Positions 38,419 to 48,717 of a stretch of DNA of 64,000 bases are shown here, in pieces. Where the stretch lies: contig CAWGMT010000008.1 in assembly GCA_963823675.1 (NCBI GenBank), positions 806,001 to 870,000 of the forward strand, read 5' to 3'. Position 1 is the stretch's first letter, and each line of letters opens with the position of its first letter. Below the pieces are notes generated by a model. The model saw only the letters and a program-made list of their open reading frames with translations. It was not told the origin of the DNA and did no database searches. The translations under genes and the position numbers were made by a program. Source of the stretch: CAWGMT01 sp963823675 (lineage in GTDB: Bacteria; Planctomycetota; Planctomycetia; Isosphaerales; Isosphaeraceae).

Positions 38419-38724
38419 GGAAGACTCCCTTCACCGGCAGCCCGCACGCAGGCGTCAACCGACCGATCGCCCCATAGACCGATCGGAGGCACACCCCGCC
38501 AAGCCGCCCTTCCTTGATTCGATGATCGATCATCCGGCCATCGAGAAACCACGGAACCGCTGCGCAGTTGTGCGCTCAGCGAGGAACCTGCCGGACCGAG
38601 CCTCGATTCCACTCCAGCGCAGCGACGCACTTGCGCCTCTCTCAATCGGCGCTATTCGTGAGCCGTCTTCATGCGGGCTGGAAAGACAGGCAAATCGGGG
38701 TATCGAGGACAACGAAGGAGCCGA
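38419..38724. other. Gap upstream of the LExR-motif gene
   Basis: About 300 bp that separates this gene's start from the end of the STAS gene. I see no palindrome or gene. Confidence 0.4.
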
Positions 38725-39087
38725 TTAAGCCGTGGGGGGGGAGCGAAACAAGGCGAGCGCTCGCTCCTCGTCGTCGGCGATCGTGAAGAATCGGTCGAGT
38801 TTCATGATCGTGAGGAGGTCGCGCACGATCGGTTGCAGATAGTAGACAACCAGTTGACCGTTGCGGGCGTCGATGCGGCGTTTCATTCCCACGAGAATCG
38901 CAATCCCCGAGCTGGAGAGGTAATCCACCTTGGAGAGGTCGACGGCGAATCGTGCTTCGGCCTGTGCCTGGAGGGCCTCATAGAGCGCGTCGCGCAGCGA
39001 GCTGTTGCGGAAGTCATTGAGAGCGGCCGGGTTGTCGAACGCAATCACCAGGACATCCGATTCAGGACGTGTGCTGAAGTATGACAT
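38725..39087 (-). CDS. STAS-domain protein, anti-sigma factor antagonist-like
   Basis: A 120-residue protein from ATG 39087. The STAS fold is seen in VLVIAFDNPAALNDF, ARFAVDLSKVDYLSSSGIAI, with the conserved Ser (SSS) that is phosphorylated in SpoIIAA-type proteins, and the final MKLDRFFTIADDEERAL. Such proteins relieve anti-sigma factors or sit in a stressosome-like switch. No kinase or sigma factor lies nearby. The frame is open upstream to 39378, but that extension is Arg-rich and unlikely to be coding. Confidence 0.85.
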   Translation of the reverse strand: MSYFSTRPESDVLVIAFDNPAALNDFRNSSLRDALYEALQAQAEARFAVDLSKVDYLSSSGIAILVGMKRRIDARNGQLVVYYLQPIVRDLLTIMKLDRFFTIADDEERALALFRSPPTA

Positions 39088-39392
39088 GAGATCGCGAGTT
39101 CCTCGACCCTGGTAGGCCAGAATGGGCTGGCGGGGGCGCCCGCGCCTGCTAGACCTCATCTTATCGCGCCGCCACCGCGACTTGCAATTCAGACCGGCGC
39201 GGTTCGGCGCGGTGAGAGGGGCGGTAGCGTTTGCAACCGTCGCGACGGTCGTTACACTAAGTCGGTGGATTCGCGACAAACCCGTAATCCGTCCGAGGTC
39301 CTGACCGGCTCGCCCAGCGAGTTGGAATCGACGACCCAGCTCGGGTGACGATCGACGCGGCCCTCGGCCAATCGACATGAGAGGCTGGCAAG
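39088..39392. other. Intergenic region between divergent STAS and DUF2760 genes
   Basis: About 305 bp. It should carry both promoters, but I can not point to clear boxes. A dyad around CCGTCGCGACGG (39238-39249) is the only symmetrical sequence. Confidence 0.4.
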
Positions 39393-39869
39393 TTGAACCG
39401 ACTCTGGCTCGCGCTGCGAGCGTTCTGGCACGTTCTGACGGAACCCGACTTCGCGCCTCGGGTCGAATCCCTCTTCAGCAAGGCGCCCACGGGGCCCGAC
39501 CTGCGGGTGCTGGCGGTCCTGCAGCGCGACGGCCGGCTCGTCGACTTTCTGGAGGAGGAGATCGACAATTATTCCGATTCTCAGATCGGAGCGGCCGTGC
39601 GTGACATTCATCGGGGCTGCCGCAAGTCGCTACACGACTATCTGACCATCGAGCCGGTGTTGAGCGCCGCCGAAGGCGAGCGCGTCACCATCCCCAAAGA
39701 TTTCGACCCGGCCGCGATTCGCCTGGTCGGCAACGTGAACGGCTCACCCCCCTTCCATGGGGCGCTCAAGCATCACGGCTGGCGCGTGCGCGAGGTCCAT
39801 CTGCCCCTCTTGCCGGTGGCCCGCGACGACTCCTCGGTGCTCTCGCCGGCCGAGGTCGAAATCCCGTGA
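39393..39869 (+). CDS. DUF2760 domain protein
   Basis: The 158-residue protein begins with TTG (no better start) and holds MNRLWLALRAFWHVL..., DLRVLAVLQRDGRLVDFLEE and AAVRDIHRGCRKSLHDY, then LVGNVNGSPPFHGALKHHGWR. These are the conserved regions of DUF2760, a family that is usually next to Hsp70 homologues, as here: the Hsp70 gene starts 100 bp downstream. The role is unknown; cooperation with the chaperone is inferred from the recurrent pairing. Confidence 0.85.
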   Translation: MNRLWLALRAFWHVLTEPDFAPRVESLFSKAPTGPDLRVLAVLQRDGRLVDFLEEEIDNYSDSQIGAAVRDIHRGCRKSLHDYLTIEPVLSAAEGERVTIPKDFDPAAIRLVGNVNGSPPFHGALKHHGWRVREVHLPLLPVARDDSSVLSPAEVEIP

Positions 39870-39888
39870 TCGCTGCACGAAAATCAGT

Positions 39889-39915
39889 GTCGCCTTTCGC
39901 AAAGCGAAAGACGAC
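39889..39915. terminator. Palindrome followed by TTTT between DUF2760 and hsp70
   Basis: GTCGCCTTTCGC-AAA-GCGAAAGACGAC is a 12-bp stem with one mismatch, followed by TTTT, 20 bp after the DUF2760 stop. It looks like an intrinsic terminator or attenuator. Its arms match the repeat at 15824-15873, so it belongs to a dispersed family. Confidence 0.55.
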
Positions 39916-39969
39916 TTTTCCGGGAAGTTATTCACGTCCCTATCCTCGAGGAGAGCACGTAGATCACGC

Positions 39970-41788
39970 ATGTCTCGTTACGTGGTAGGTATCGATCTCG
40001 GAACAACGAATAGTGCGCTGGCGTACGCCGACGTGAGCGCGCTAGCGGACGATGAGCCCCCTGCGATCGCTGGGCTGCCCATTCCGCAGCTCGTGGCTGT
40101 AAGCGACGCGGCGGATCGGCCGTTGCTTCCTTCGTTTCTGTATCTTCCGGCGGCCAAGGAATTCCCCGCCGGTGCACTCGACCTGCCCTGGAAGTCGCCG
40201 GGCGACCGTGCAGTCGGTGTCTTTGCGCGCGAGCACGGGGCCAAGGTGCCCTCCCGGCTGGTGAGCTCGGCCAAGAGCTGGCTCTCGCACGCCGGCGTCG
40301 ACCGTCGTGCCGCCATCCTGCCCTGGACCGCGGCGGAGGATGTGAACCGGGTCTCTCCCGTCGACGGCGTCGGCCGCCTACCTCGAGCACCTGCGCGACG
40401 CCTGGAACAACCGGGTCGCCGGCAAGTCGGCCGCCGACCGCCTGGAGAACCAGGAGGTCTTCTTGACGGTCCCCGCGTCGTTCGACGCCGTCGCCCGCGA
40501 GCTGACCATCGAGGCCGCCGCCAAGGCTGGGCTCAAACACGTCACCCTGCTCGAAGAGCCGCAGGCCGCCTTCTACGCCTGGCTGGCCGCCCAGGGAAAT
40601 GGGTGGCGCAAGAAGGTCAAGGTCGGCGACGTCATCCTGGTCTGCGACGTCGGCGGCGGGACCACCGACTTCACCTTGATCGCCGTCTCCGACGAAGGGG
40701 GCGACCTGGCCCTCTCGCGGCTGGCCGTCGGCGAACACATCCTGCTCGGCGGCGACAACATGGACCTGGCGCTGGCCCACGCCGTCGCCGCCTCCCTGCC
40801 CCAGGGAATGGACGGGCTCGATCCGATTCAGCGAATCGCGCTGGGCTACGCTTGCCGAGCCGCCAAGGAAACGCTCTTCACCGACCAGAAAAAGGCCGCG
40901 GCCGCGGTGACCGTGCTGGGCCGCGGCTCGAAGGTGATCGGCGGCACGATCAAGACCGAGCTGAGCCGCGATCTGCTGCGAAAAGTCCTTCTCGACGGTT
41001 TCCTGCCCAGGTGCGGACCGGGCGATTTTCCCGTCCGCGGCCGGCGCATCGGCTTGACCGAGATCGGCCTGCCCTATGCCGCCGACCCGGCCGTCACCCG
41101 GCACCTGGCGCGCTTCCTGGGCCAGCAGGCAGGCTCGCTGCACACCGGCGGGCGCCACCGTGCTCCCCTCCGCGGTGCTCTTCAATGGCGGCGTCTTCAA
41201 GGCGGCCGAGCTGCGGCGGCGCGTCCTCGAGATACTCACCGAGTGGGCCAGGCCGCCCGGTGCCCGAGCTGGAGTCCTCCGACCTCGATCTGGCCGTGGC
41301 CCACGGCGCGGCTTACTACGGCATGGTGCGTCGCGGCCGGGGCGTCCGCATTCGGGGCGGCGTGGCTCGGTCCTACTACGTCGGCCTCGAGACCGCCGCG
41401 CCCGCCGTTCCCGGCGTCACGCCGCCGATCAAGGCCCTCTGCGTCGTGCCGATGGGCATGGAGGAGGGCACCGAGGCCGACGTGCCCGGCCCCGAGATCG
41501 GCCTGGTCGTCGGCGAGGCCGACCGAGTTCCGATTCCTGAGCTCAACGACCCGCCGCGACGACACCGTCGGCACGATCCTCGACCGCTGGAACGCCGAGG
41601 AAGTGCAGGAGCTCGATTCGCTCGAGACGGCACTGGAGCCCAACGAGGCCCACGCGGGTGAAGCCGTGCCGGTCCGGCTCCATTCGCGGGTCACCGAGGT
41701 GGGAACCCTCGAGCTCTCGTGCCAGAGCACCCGCGACCCCAGGCGCTGGAAGCTGGAATTCAACGTGCGTGAAGGTTCCGAAGATTGA
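39970..41788 (+). CDS. Hsp70/DnaK-family protein, four frameshifts
   Basis: Read over about 606 codons, the gene encodes an actin-fold chaperone ATPase. The N-terminal phosphate-1 motif is VGIDLGTTNSALAYA, the phosphate-2 motif is ILVCDVGGGTTDFTLIAVS, and LLEEPQAAFYAW lies before it. Later parts read SAVLFNGGVFKAAELRRRVLE, DLAVAHGAAYYGMVRRG and VPMGMEEGTEADV. One-base shifts at about 40368, 41145, 41255 and 41555 break the frame, all in GC-rich runs. This short, HscC-like Hsp70 type follows DUF2760 in many genomes. Despite the breaks, the protein residues stay conserved, so I take this as a functional gene in a poorly read sequence. Confidence 0.85.
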
Positions 41789-41810
41789 TCCCGATTTCCA
41801 CGAGACTCTT

Positions 41811-42302
41811 ATGAGCGACACGGTCGTCTTGACCATCGATGGTGCCGTCGAGCAGCCTCTCTGCCTGACCTACGCCGACCTGGAGGCGCTCCCGGAATCA
41901 GCCCAGGTTCACGACGTCTCGCGGTTTCATCCCAGCCGGCGCGGCGATGGCGTGCTCCTGGAGGCGCTTCTGAGCCGCTCCGGCGTGAAGCCGGCCGCGA
42001 ACTACCTGACCTTGCACGCCGATCGCGACGATTTCCACGTCTCGATTCCACTGGAGCCGGTTCGTGCCCAGGGCATCGTGGTGTACCGGCTCGGCCCGGA
42101 TCGCCTGAGCGCCGAACAGGGCGGCCCGATCCGGTTCCTGATCCGCGACCCGTCAGCCTGCCACACCGGCGAATTGGACGAGTGTGCCAATGTCAAGTAC
42201 CTGTGCCGGATCGAGCTGACCGAACGCCGCGGCCGCGACACCCGCCCCGCCGACGAAGGCGCCCACGCGGCGTTGCACGCGTTCACAGCCGCCAGCCCAT
42301 GA
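41811..42302 (+). CDS. Molybdopterin-binding domain oxidoreductase (SUOX/YedY-like), small
   Basis: The 163-residue protein has the fold of the sulfite oxidase Mo-binding domain: LTIDGAVEQPLCLTYADLEALPE, then DVSRFHPSRRGDGVLLEALL, DDFHVSIPLE and IRFLIRDPSACHTGELDECANVKYLCRIEL. In YedY-type enzymes a Cys in 'C....W.G' binds Mo; here the position reads VSRFHPSRRG, without a Cys, so catalysis is doubtful and it may be a reduced or regulatory form. It starts 22 bp after the Hsp70 stop and overlaps the convergent dgkA gene by 20 bp. Confidence 0.75.
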   Translation: MSDTVVLTIDGAVEQPLCLTYADLEALPESAQVHDVSRFHPSRRGDGVLLEALLSRSGVKPAANYLTLHADRDDFHVSIPLEPVRAQGIVVYRLGPDRLSAEQGGPIRFLIRDPSACHTGELDECANVKYLCRIELTERRGRDTRPADEGAHAALHAFTAASP

Positions 42303-42795
42303 GGTCGATGAACTTCCAGGCAAGGACGATCGCCGTGATGGCGCCCGATCCCACGGCGGCGACCGTGACGCCGGCCGTGGCGATCTCGCGGGCGTTCTTC
42401 AGCCGCGGTTCCTCGGGATCGCCGATGGCTCGGGCCAGCGCATCGACCGCGCTACTGGCCAGCTCGGCGATCAGAACCAGACAAGCTGCAATGATCAACA
42501 GGCACCAGCCCCACTGGTTGATCCCCAAAAGCAATCCGGTGATGGCAATCAGCGTCCCGCGATAACCGTGGGCAAAAAAGCTCGAATCGCCGCGGATGGC
42601 CAGCTTGAGGCCCCGCCAGCCCGCTGCCAGCTTGCGGCCGGTGTTGCCGAAGTCGGTGGGCGCCGCCAGGTCCGTGGGTTCATCGAGATTCAGCTTGCGC
42701 TCGTCGAATTCGGGAACGGGAAGCACCTGCGTCGCCGGTGCCTCGAGCCCCGTCGGAACCTCACCGGTCTGTCCAGGCCATCTTGCCTCGTTCAT
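42283..42795 (-). CDS. dgkA: Diacylglycerol kinase (DgkA-type membrane protein)
   Basis: The 170-residue protein has a 60-residue soluble N-terminus and then a DgkA-like set of helices: GWRGLKLAIRGDSSFFAHG, ITGLLLGINQWGWCLLIIAACLVL, then LIAELASSAVDALA with the catalytic Glu and the later AREIATAGVTVAAVGSG. It would phosphorylate diacylglycerol or undecaprenol in the inner membrane. ATG 42795 was chosen with AAAGG upstream. The next gene on the strand, the LptD homologue, lies just upstream, so both serve the envelope. Confidence 0.85.
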   Translation of the reverse strand: MNEARWPGQTGEVPTGLEAPATQVLPVPEFDERKLNLDEPTDLAAPTDFGNTGRKLAAGWRGLKLAIRGDSSFFAHGYRGTLIAITGLLLGINQWGWCLLIIAACLVLIAELASSAVDALARAIGDPEEPRLKNAREIATAGVTVAAVGSGAITAIVLAWKFIDLMGWRL

Positions 42796-42830
42796 GATCC
42801 TTTCACACCCGGTTCTCACGAGCGCTGGGC

Positions 42831-45800
42831 TCATTGCGTGGGAGCGTACCGCGTATCAAACGTATTCATGCCCCCGTTTCCTCCCAGATTGAGCGAGGGG
42901 CTGATCCGGGGCGTGATCTGAAATGCGAACATGTAGCTGCCCCGCTGGGGATCGACCGACAATCCGAACGTGGTCAAGTAATCGGCCCCGATGCGAGTGA
43001 ACGAGAACATCGACGCCAGCAGGACCGCGTCGCCGAAGTCGTACGAGGTCGAGAAACTACCATACCACTTCGGGCTCAGCCAATAGCTGATTGACGTGTT
43101 CAAGGCCGAGGTCTTGATCGGGCCGGTATCAATGATCATGTAACCCATGTAGAAATTGGCGCGCGGCGGGCGGCTGATCGAGATGCCCGTGCTGATGATG
43201 TTCAGCCCATTGGGGTTGTAGCCCGTCGTCAGGTTGTTGGCCAGAGGCTGGCTGCCGACCAGCTTCCAGAAGTCGAACCAGCCCATCGACACGATGCTGG
43301 TGCGATCACCGATGAACCACTGCCAGTTGTACAGAGCCTGGCCCCACGGTACTCCGAAATTGTCTCGGGACGCGGTCGGAAAGTACGTCGCCGATGCATC
43401 GAGCGTCATGTAATCGACGATGCGGCGCTTGCCCGCGGGCCCGCGCTTGGTCTGGAGCCGCTGGTGAACGCCCATCTGCACCGTATTGATCGTGCTCTGA
43501 ATGTCGGTGGTGCCCGTGATCGGCGAGAGGGTCTGACGCAAGATCAAGTGGCGCGGGTCGTAGGGAAAGGGCAGTATTCCATTCATGAAGTTCGTGAGTG
43601 CGAAATACCGCCTGACGTATTCGTAGGTGTTATCGTCGAGGTCGTCCTGAACGGCGATCTTGTTGAGGTTGACGTTCGAGAAAGCCGCGCGAGCGTCGGT
43701 GAAGAGGCTGATCTTGTTGTTGAGCCCGTGGATGTTCAGGAGCTCGCTCTCGACGTCAGGGTACTTTTTCCAGGCCGTGAATTCCGCCCGCATTCCGGCC
43801 GCTCCCCAGACCCGGCCCATCGCGCCTGTGGGCGAAAGCTCGAGCGGGCCGCCGCCAAGCTGGTCGGTCCACCCCACCGCCTGGCCCTGGACGTAAGGCA
43901 CGAACCGGATCACGTTGAAGAGGTTCAACGGCATGTCCAGCTCATGGTTGGTGTAGATCCGGCCCGATGAAAACGTGCCCGCGGTATGCGAGATCGGATC
44001 GTAAGGCATGAAAGCAAACAAGTTCGGATTGTTGACCATGTTGTCGGTATGGATCGTGGCATAGTCCATGCCCGAGTGCTGGTAGTAAGTGAACAGGTTC
44101 GAGAGGAATGAGTCGCCCAGGCGATAATAGTCGACCCTCGGAAGCCACTGGGTGTCGGTGTACCAGTTCTGGAGATTGGCCTCGCTCCAGAAGTCGACCG
44201 TCTGGTTGTCCCGCTGATAGATTCCGTAGGCGAGGGTCTCCTGATCCTGGCCGGTATCGAAGAGCCGTTTGTAATACTCCTCGATAAAGTTGCGGTCCGA
44301 GGCATAAGCGGCTTCAACCTGAACCCGCAGCTCCTGGAACTCGTGTTCCTCATCGTCGGGGAGGAATCGCTGGTTGTGACGCAAGTTGAGCCGGCCGCGG
44401 ACCGACTGGAAGGGAGGGTCGGCCGACCGCTGAAAGCCGGCCTTGCCTGCGCCGGCGGGGCCGTTGGTCACGATGGCCGGCCCGGTGCCGAGCACGTCGA
44501 TGCCCTCGTCTTTGAGCCCCCAGATGTCGAAGTAGCCGTAATAGCTGTCGGTGATGGTGTCCGCCTGCGGCCGGTTGCGGTGATAGGGATCCATCAGGTC
44601 GCGGAAGAAATCGGTGCCGTACCAACCGATTTCACTGCCGAGGGCGGGAAAGTCCTTGGTCCGGGCGCTCAAGTAGTCAACGTCAACGTTCCAGAGGTCG
44701 ACCCAGTCGGGCCGGCGCATCTGCAGCAGCCGGAAGCCATTCCAGTCGGTCAGGAGCTGCTGGCCGAAGTAGTTGTTCTCGCGATAGAAGAACTGGCGCA
44801 GCGGCGGCTCGAGGTCGTCGATGTCGGCCACGATCCGCGGCCAGTAGAACACCGGAATCGGCCCGAAGTAGTAGACGTTCTGGCGGGCATCGAATCGCCA
44901 GACGACTTCTTCGTCGGGAGCCGGGTCCCTGGCATCGTTGAGCTTCTTGCCCGAGTTGGGATCGCTGGCCGGCCGGGTGTAACGAGTCAGGTCGATTGAT
45001 CGGTTGGTGAACTTGTAGCCCGGATCGGGAAATCGGCTCCCGGTCGTGACCGCCGGCTCGGCCCGGATCTCGGGCTGCTCGGCCAGCGCGAAGCTCCCAT
45101 CGGCAAGCTGGATCATGCGGCGAAACTGTTCGACCCTGGGCGACTTGATCTTGATCGGCTGCAAGAGCCCGGCGCGTAAACGGCGACCTCGGCGTCGGGT
45201 GCGAGCGCGCGGTCGGTGAGGAAGTCGTAATAGACCCGGGCGCGCGAATCGTCCGCTGGTCTCCCTTGCCCGCCCACTTGTTCTCATCCTGGCGGAGCAC
45301 AACGTTGCCTTCGAGATAAACCTCCATCGGCTGCTTGTCGTCGTCGACCCACGTCTCCCCCATGGGCATCTGCATGGGCTGCCCCTTGACGCGATTCGGC
45401 CCACGCCAGATCACCGCCTCGTCCGCCTCGATATCGATTGTCCCGAACTTCGGCGACTTGGCGACCAGGTTGATGCCCCCCCGGCAGATGATCGTCTGCA
45501 CGCCGTCGGGAGTCACCGGGAGAAACCTGACCTGAAGCTGGCGGCCGCTCAGAGGGAACAAGCTGGTGATCCGCTGAGTGCCGGGAAGAATTGGAACCAT
45601 GCCGGGCGGTAAGCCGGGCGGGGCGCCAGGCGGTAGGGCGCGGGGCGGAGCGTTCATGGCGCCTTCGGGCAGCGGCTCGAGCGAAGGCGGTAAGTCCTCG
45701 CGGTTGGGCGAGAGGTTTGGCACCTGGACTTCGGGCTCACCCTCGATCGGCGGCAAATCGACGGCGGGGCGATCTCCGTTCCCAGGCGCCTGCGCCACAG

Positions 45801-46566
45801 TCTGGACAACATTCGGATCCGGGGTGGGTCTCACCGTGCTGGTCGTCGTGTATTGAACCGGCCGGACCATCGGATCAAGCTTGGGATCGCCTCCGGCGCC
45901 CGGCTGCGCTGCGGCCGGCGCCGGTTCGATCGGGAGGACGGCGGGGGGGGTGCTCCGCTCAGAATATGGCGGGGCGGCGGAGGCGGGTATCGCCATCGAT
46001 TGCGGCGGGTCCGGCTTTGTCGCGGAGTCGGCCGGAGCTTGAGCCGGCGCTCCGGCCGTGGCAACTTGCTCGGGCAACGGAACCAAGCCGGACCGCCTGA
46101 CGATCTCGTATTGCCACGGCGAGCCAGGCAATCTGGCGAGCCCCGATTCCTGGTAGGGCGAGACGCGGACTTCGTGCGACGTTTCAAACGTGGCGCGATG
46201 GCGCGCACGCGGCTCGGCCGCGGCGGAGAGCTGGACCTTTCCCTCGGAGTACAAGTCGACCACATAGACCTTTTCGCCCTCGGGCGACTCGACGGTGCGG
46301 ATCCGGGCAACGGCCTGCTGCGCGCGTATTCCTTCCGTTCCTTGGAGCACTGCGACGTCGCCCGAGAGATAGAGCCAGCGCGCGCCGAACCCATCCCAGG
46401 GCGCGACGCAGCGCGCGGATAAAACGATCGGCTCCTTGGAAGCGCGCAGATCGCGAGCGCTGAGCGAATCCTGCGCCAAGAGGATGGGTGCCATCCCTGC
46501 GGCGAGAATGAAACCTAACCACACGCCGCGAGGCGGGTAGCGACTGGGTCGGTCGTCCCCTCGCAC
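42831..46566 (-). CDS. lptD: LptD-like outer-membrane LPS-assembly protein, two frameshifts
   Basis: Start is GTG 46566, with GGGAGGAACC just before it, followed by a signal sequence (WLGFILAAGMAPILLA). About 1245 residues. Residues 40-180 are an OstA-like domain (LSARCVAPWDGF..WLYLSGDVAVLQGTEG), then a Pro-rich linker of about 200 residues, then a second OstA-like piece (TIICRGGINLVAKSPKF, EADEAVIWRG, EVYLEGNVVLRQDE) and a long beta-barrel with many aromatic strands (WYGTDFFRDLMDPYHRNRPQ, FDIWGLKDEG), finishing in the usual OM-protein style. The frame breaks twice, near 45265 and 45175. LptD takes LPS to the outer leaflet. The long Pro-rich insert is unusual. Confidence 0.85.
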
Positions 46567-46998
46567 GGTTCCTCCCAAGAATCGGCCTGGCTGCTCCCTT
46601 CGGATCGCGCTGCCGGGCCGACCCGCGAATAACTGCACGTACTTCCTTGCAATCTGGAGAGATGCGACCAAGCGACCGGTCGCCGCCCGGACCGGGCCCC
46701 ACGAACGCACAATCTGCCTGCAGACCGGCGCAATCGCCTCCAATCCGGGGCTGGGGCGCGGGAGACGCGCTAGAGTCCGACGCAAATTGCGAAGTCCAAG
46801 ATATGCCAGTGACGGGACAATCGGTGGACAAATTAGCCGGATCGCGCCGGATCGTCAAGGGCTAGCCCGCGAATGCACTCATCCCACGGGTGTTTCGCGA
46901 TTCAACTCCTTCGACCGGACACCGAACGCCCGCTTCGACAGCCCACTTTATCTAACCCGCTCTTCAGCGCATTTTGCGCATTTGAGCCATGGTGCTAT
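46567..46998. other. Region upstream of the LptD gene
   Basis: About 430 bp without gene or repeat. It is expected to include the lptD promoter; the AT-rich TTATCTAACCC at 46946 is the only hint. Confidence 0.35.
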
Positions 46999-47222
46999 TC
47001 AGAGACCGGAATCGGGCCGACTTCCGGGTCGCGGGTGAGCATCGACTCGAGCCAGGTCTGCCCCGGTCCGGTCCGCCGGATCAGGATCGGAGAACCCCGA
47101 GGTGATTTCCTCAGCCCCGTAGGTGCCGCAATAGGTCCCCTCGGCCTTGGTGATCGTCTCGTAGCCTTTCCCCAAGTGATCGGGCCAGTAGCTCTCCAGG
47201 TACGACCGGTAGAGATAACTGC
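46999..47222 (-). pseudogene. Shortened duplicate of the gene at 47765-48448
   Basis: The minus strand reads YLESYWPDHLGKGYETITKAEG, then YCGTYGAEEITSGFS, and is about 85% identical in DNA to 48208-48330. After 'ITSGFS' it jumps to a piece homologous to 47887-47960 (TGPGQTWLESMLTRDPEVGPI) in another frame. About 250 bp of the original are therefore missing, and the frame is lost. It lies just after a 111-residue gene. Confidence 0.8.
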
Positions 47223-47229
47223 TCGGCGG

Positions 47230-47565
47230 TCACAAAGCGAGCCGCGTCCCCTTCTCCTCTTTCGGCTCCGTGAGCCGCGCGACCAGCGGCTCAATTTCAT
47301 CCCAAATCGGCTTATAATACGTCAGCATGCGAGACTTAGCCTCCTCTCGCCCTGGCGCGGAAACCCACTCGATGTAATGCGTACGTTCCTTGAACCAGAA
47401 GTATCTGTGACGCCCCGCGTAGGCTTCCCCAATGAGGCTCGGTACGTTATGCAGTAACTCAATTTCAGCACTGATCCAATCCCGGTCTGTGGACTGGACC
47501 GCCTGTCTCATGACGACAAACCCGATACTCAGAAACTGGGCATATAAGAGGTCGAGCTCAACCAT
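47230..47565 (-). CDS. Hypothetical protein, 111 residues
   Basis: ATG 47565 has the ribosome-binding site GGAGGTG six bases upstream. The protein MVELDLLYAQFLSIGFVVMR ... HRYFWFKERTHYIEWVSAPGREE is helical and rich in aromatic residues. No family recognised; the pattern fits small hypothetical proteins found in clusters in planctomycete genomes. It is followed eight bases later by a decayed duplicate gene. Confidence 0.65.
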   Translation of the reverse strand: MVELDLLYAQFLSIGFVVMRQAVQSTDRDWISAEIELLHNVPSLIGEAYAGRHRYFWFKERTHYIEWVSAPGREEAKSRMLTYYKPIWDEIEPLVARLTEPKEEKGTRLAL

Positions 47566-47764
47566 TCTGTCACCTCCGAAAGACGTACGCGGGCAGATGT
47601 GTGATCCCAGCACGGCGAGCGTTTTCAACCCGTGTCATTCCATCCATCACCCGCAGTTGTAATCCGCGGCTCGATCTGCATCGGCCTGGTCAACCGCAGG
47701 ATCGAGCTTTATTCCGATCCGGCCATGGCTGGATATCGATCCTCGCGAAAACAAAGGCAGGTCC

Positions 47765-48448
47765 TTACGGCGAGATGTTCCAGACCTCGACCAACCGCCA
47801 GCCCCTTTTCGTCAAGGCGACCACGCCACCGATATCCCACCCGACCTTGCACGCTTTTGCAACGTTCGGGGGGACCGCGATCGGGCCGATCTCCGAGTCG
47901 CGTGTGAGCATCGACTCGAGCCAGATTTGCCCCGGTCCCGTCTGCTGGATCAGGAAATGGCCTTCGATCTTCCGGCCCGAACTGACCGGGCCGTTCTCGG
48001 CGAGCCAGTCGCAGAGGTTGTCGAGGAGCTGCTGGCTGACCGGAAGGTCGCGAGCGGTCGTCCCCACCAGTTCCCGGACCGATTCGTCGTCCTCGATGTA
48101 CCCCTTTTGGACCAGCCACTTGCCGAGCTTCTTGACGAAAGTGTCGGCAGCCTTCATCGTTTCGTTGCCGGCGATGACCTTGCGCGGTATGAAGTAGCCG
48201 AGGAACTCGGAGAACCCGGAGGTGATTTCCTCGGCCCCGTAGGTGCCGCAATAGGTCCCGTCGGCCTTGGTGACCGCCTCGTAGTCTTTCCCCGAGTGAT
48301 CGGGCCACTAGCTTTCCAGGTACCTCCTGTAGAGGTCGATGATTCCTTCATACCTTTCGAAGGTCTTCGGGCTGAGCCTGGCCTGCTGATCCGCCAGAAA
48401 CTCCTCGAAAAGCTGGTCGATTGTCTTGTCAGGCTTGGAAGTGTTCAT
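47765..48448 (-). pseudogene. Conserved protein of unknown function, interrupted by an in-frame TAG
   Basis: From ATG 48448 (or 48451; GGAG before it) the minus strand encodes about 227 residues: DKTIDQLFEEFLADQQARLS, KTFERYEGIIDLYRRYLES, then a TAG at 48308-48310 where the duplicate at 46999-47222 has TAC (Tyr). The frame continues with WPDHSGKDYEAVTKADG, FSEFLGYFIPRKV, ETMKAADTFVKKLGKWLVQKG and ends in VGWDIGGVVALTKRGWRLVEVW. The N-terminal half resembles the SAM-like arm-binding fold of site-specific recombinases ('LFEEFL..Q..R.S..T...Y....D.....LE'). Either a single base error or a real nonsense change. Confidence 0.7.
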
Positions 48449-48575
48449 CATCGTCTCCGTCGAGCAGCTTGACCTTGCGGCCCCGAAACCAGCCCTCCTC
48501 CGCAGCCTTCTGGAACTGCTCGGGGGTCCAGCGGAAGCGGCTCGTTTTCCTCTCGGTCCGTTGGATCCTTCTCAT
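48429..48575 (-). pseudogene. N-terminal fragment of a Uma2-family endonuclease-like protein
   Basis: A 48-codon frame from ATG 48575 has FRWTPEQFQKAAEEGWFRGRK and VKLLDGDDDE, the start of the Uma2 (DUF820) restriction-endonuclease fold: '+.T.E.F..MAE.GWF.GR.VEL..G.'. It stops after this and overlaps the start of the next gene by 20 bases. The nuclease core is gone. These genes are abundant in planctomycetes and cyanobacteria. Confidence 0.65.
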
Positions 48576-48717
48576 TCTGATAGGTCCGGATATCGACCGC
48601 GCTGGCGATCTTGATGAATCTCCTGGTCTACCACGACAATGGACCGCTTTGGTATTGTGAGGACTTCAACAATGATCGTTCAGGATGATCGCCGTGAATG
48701 TGCCGGAGTAAGGGCCC

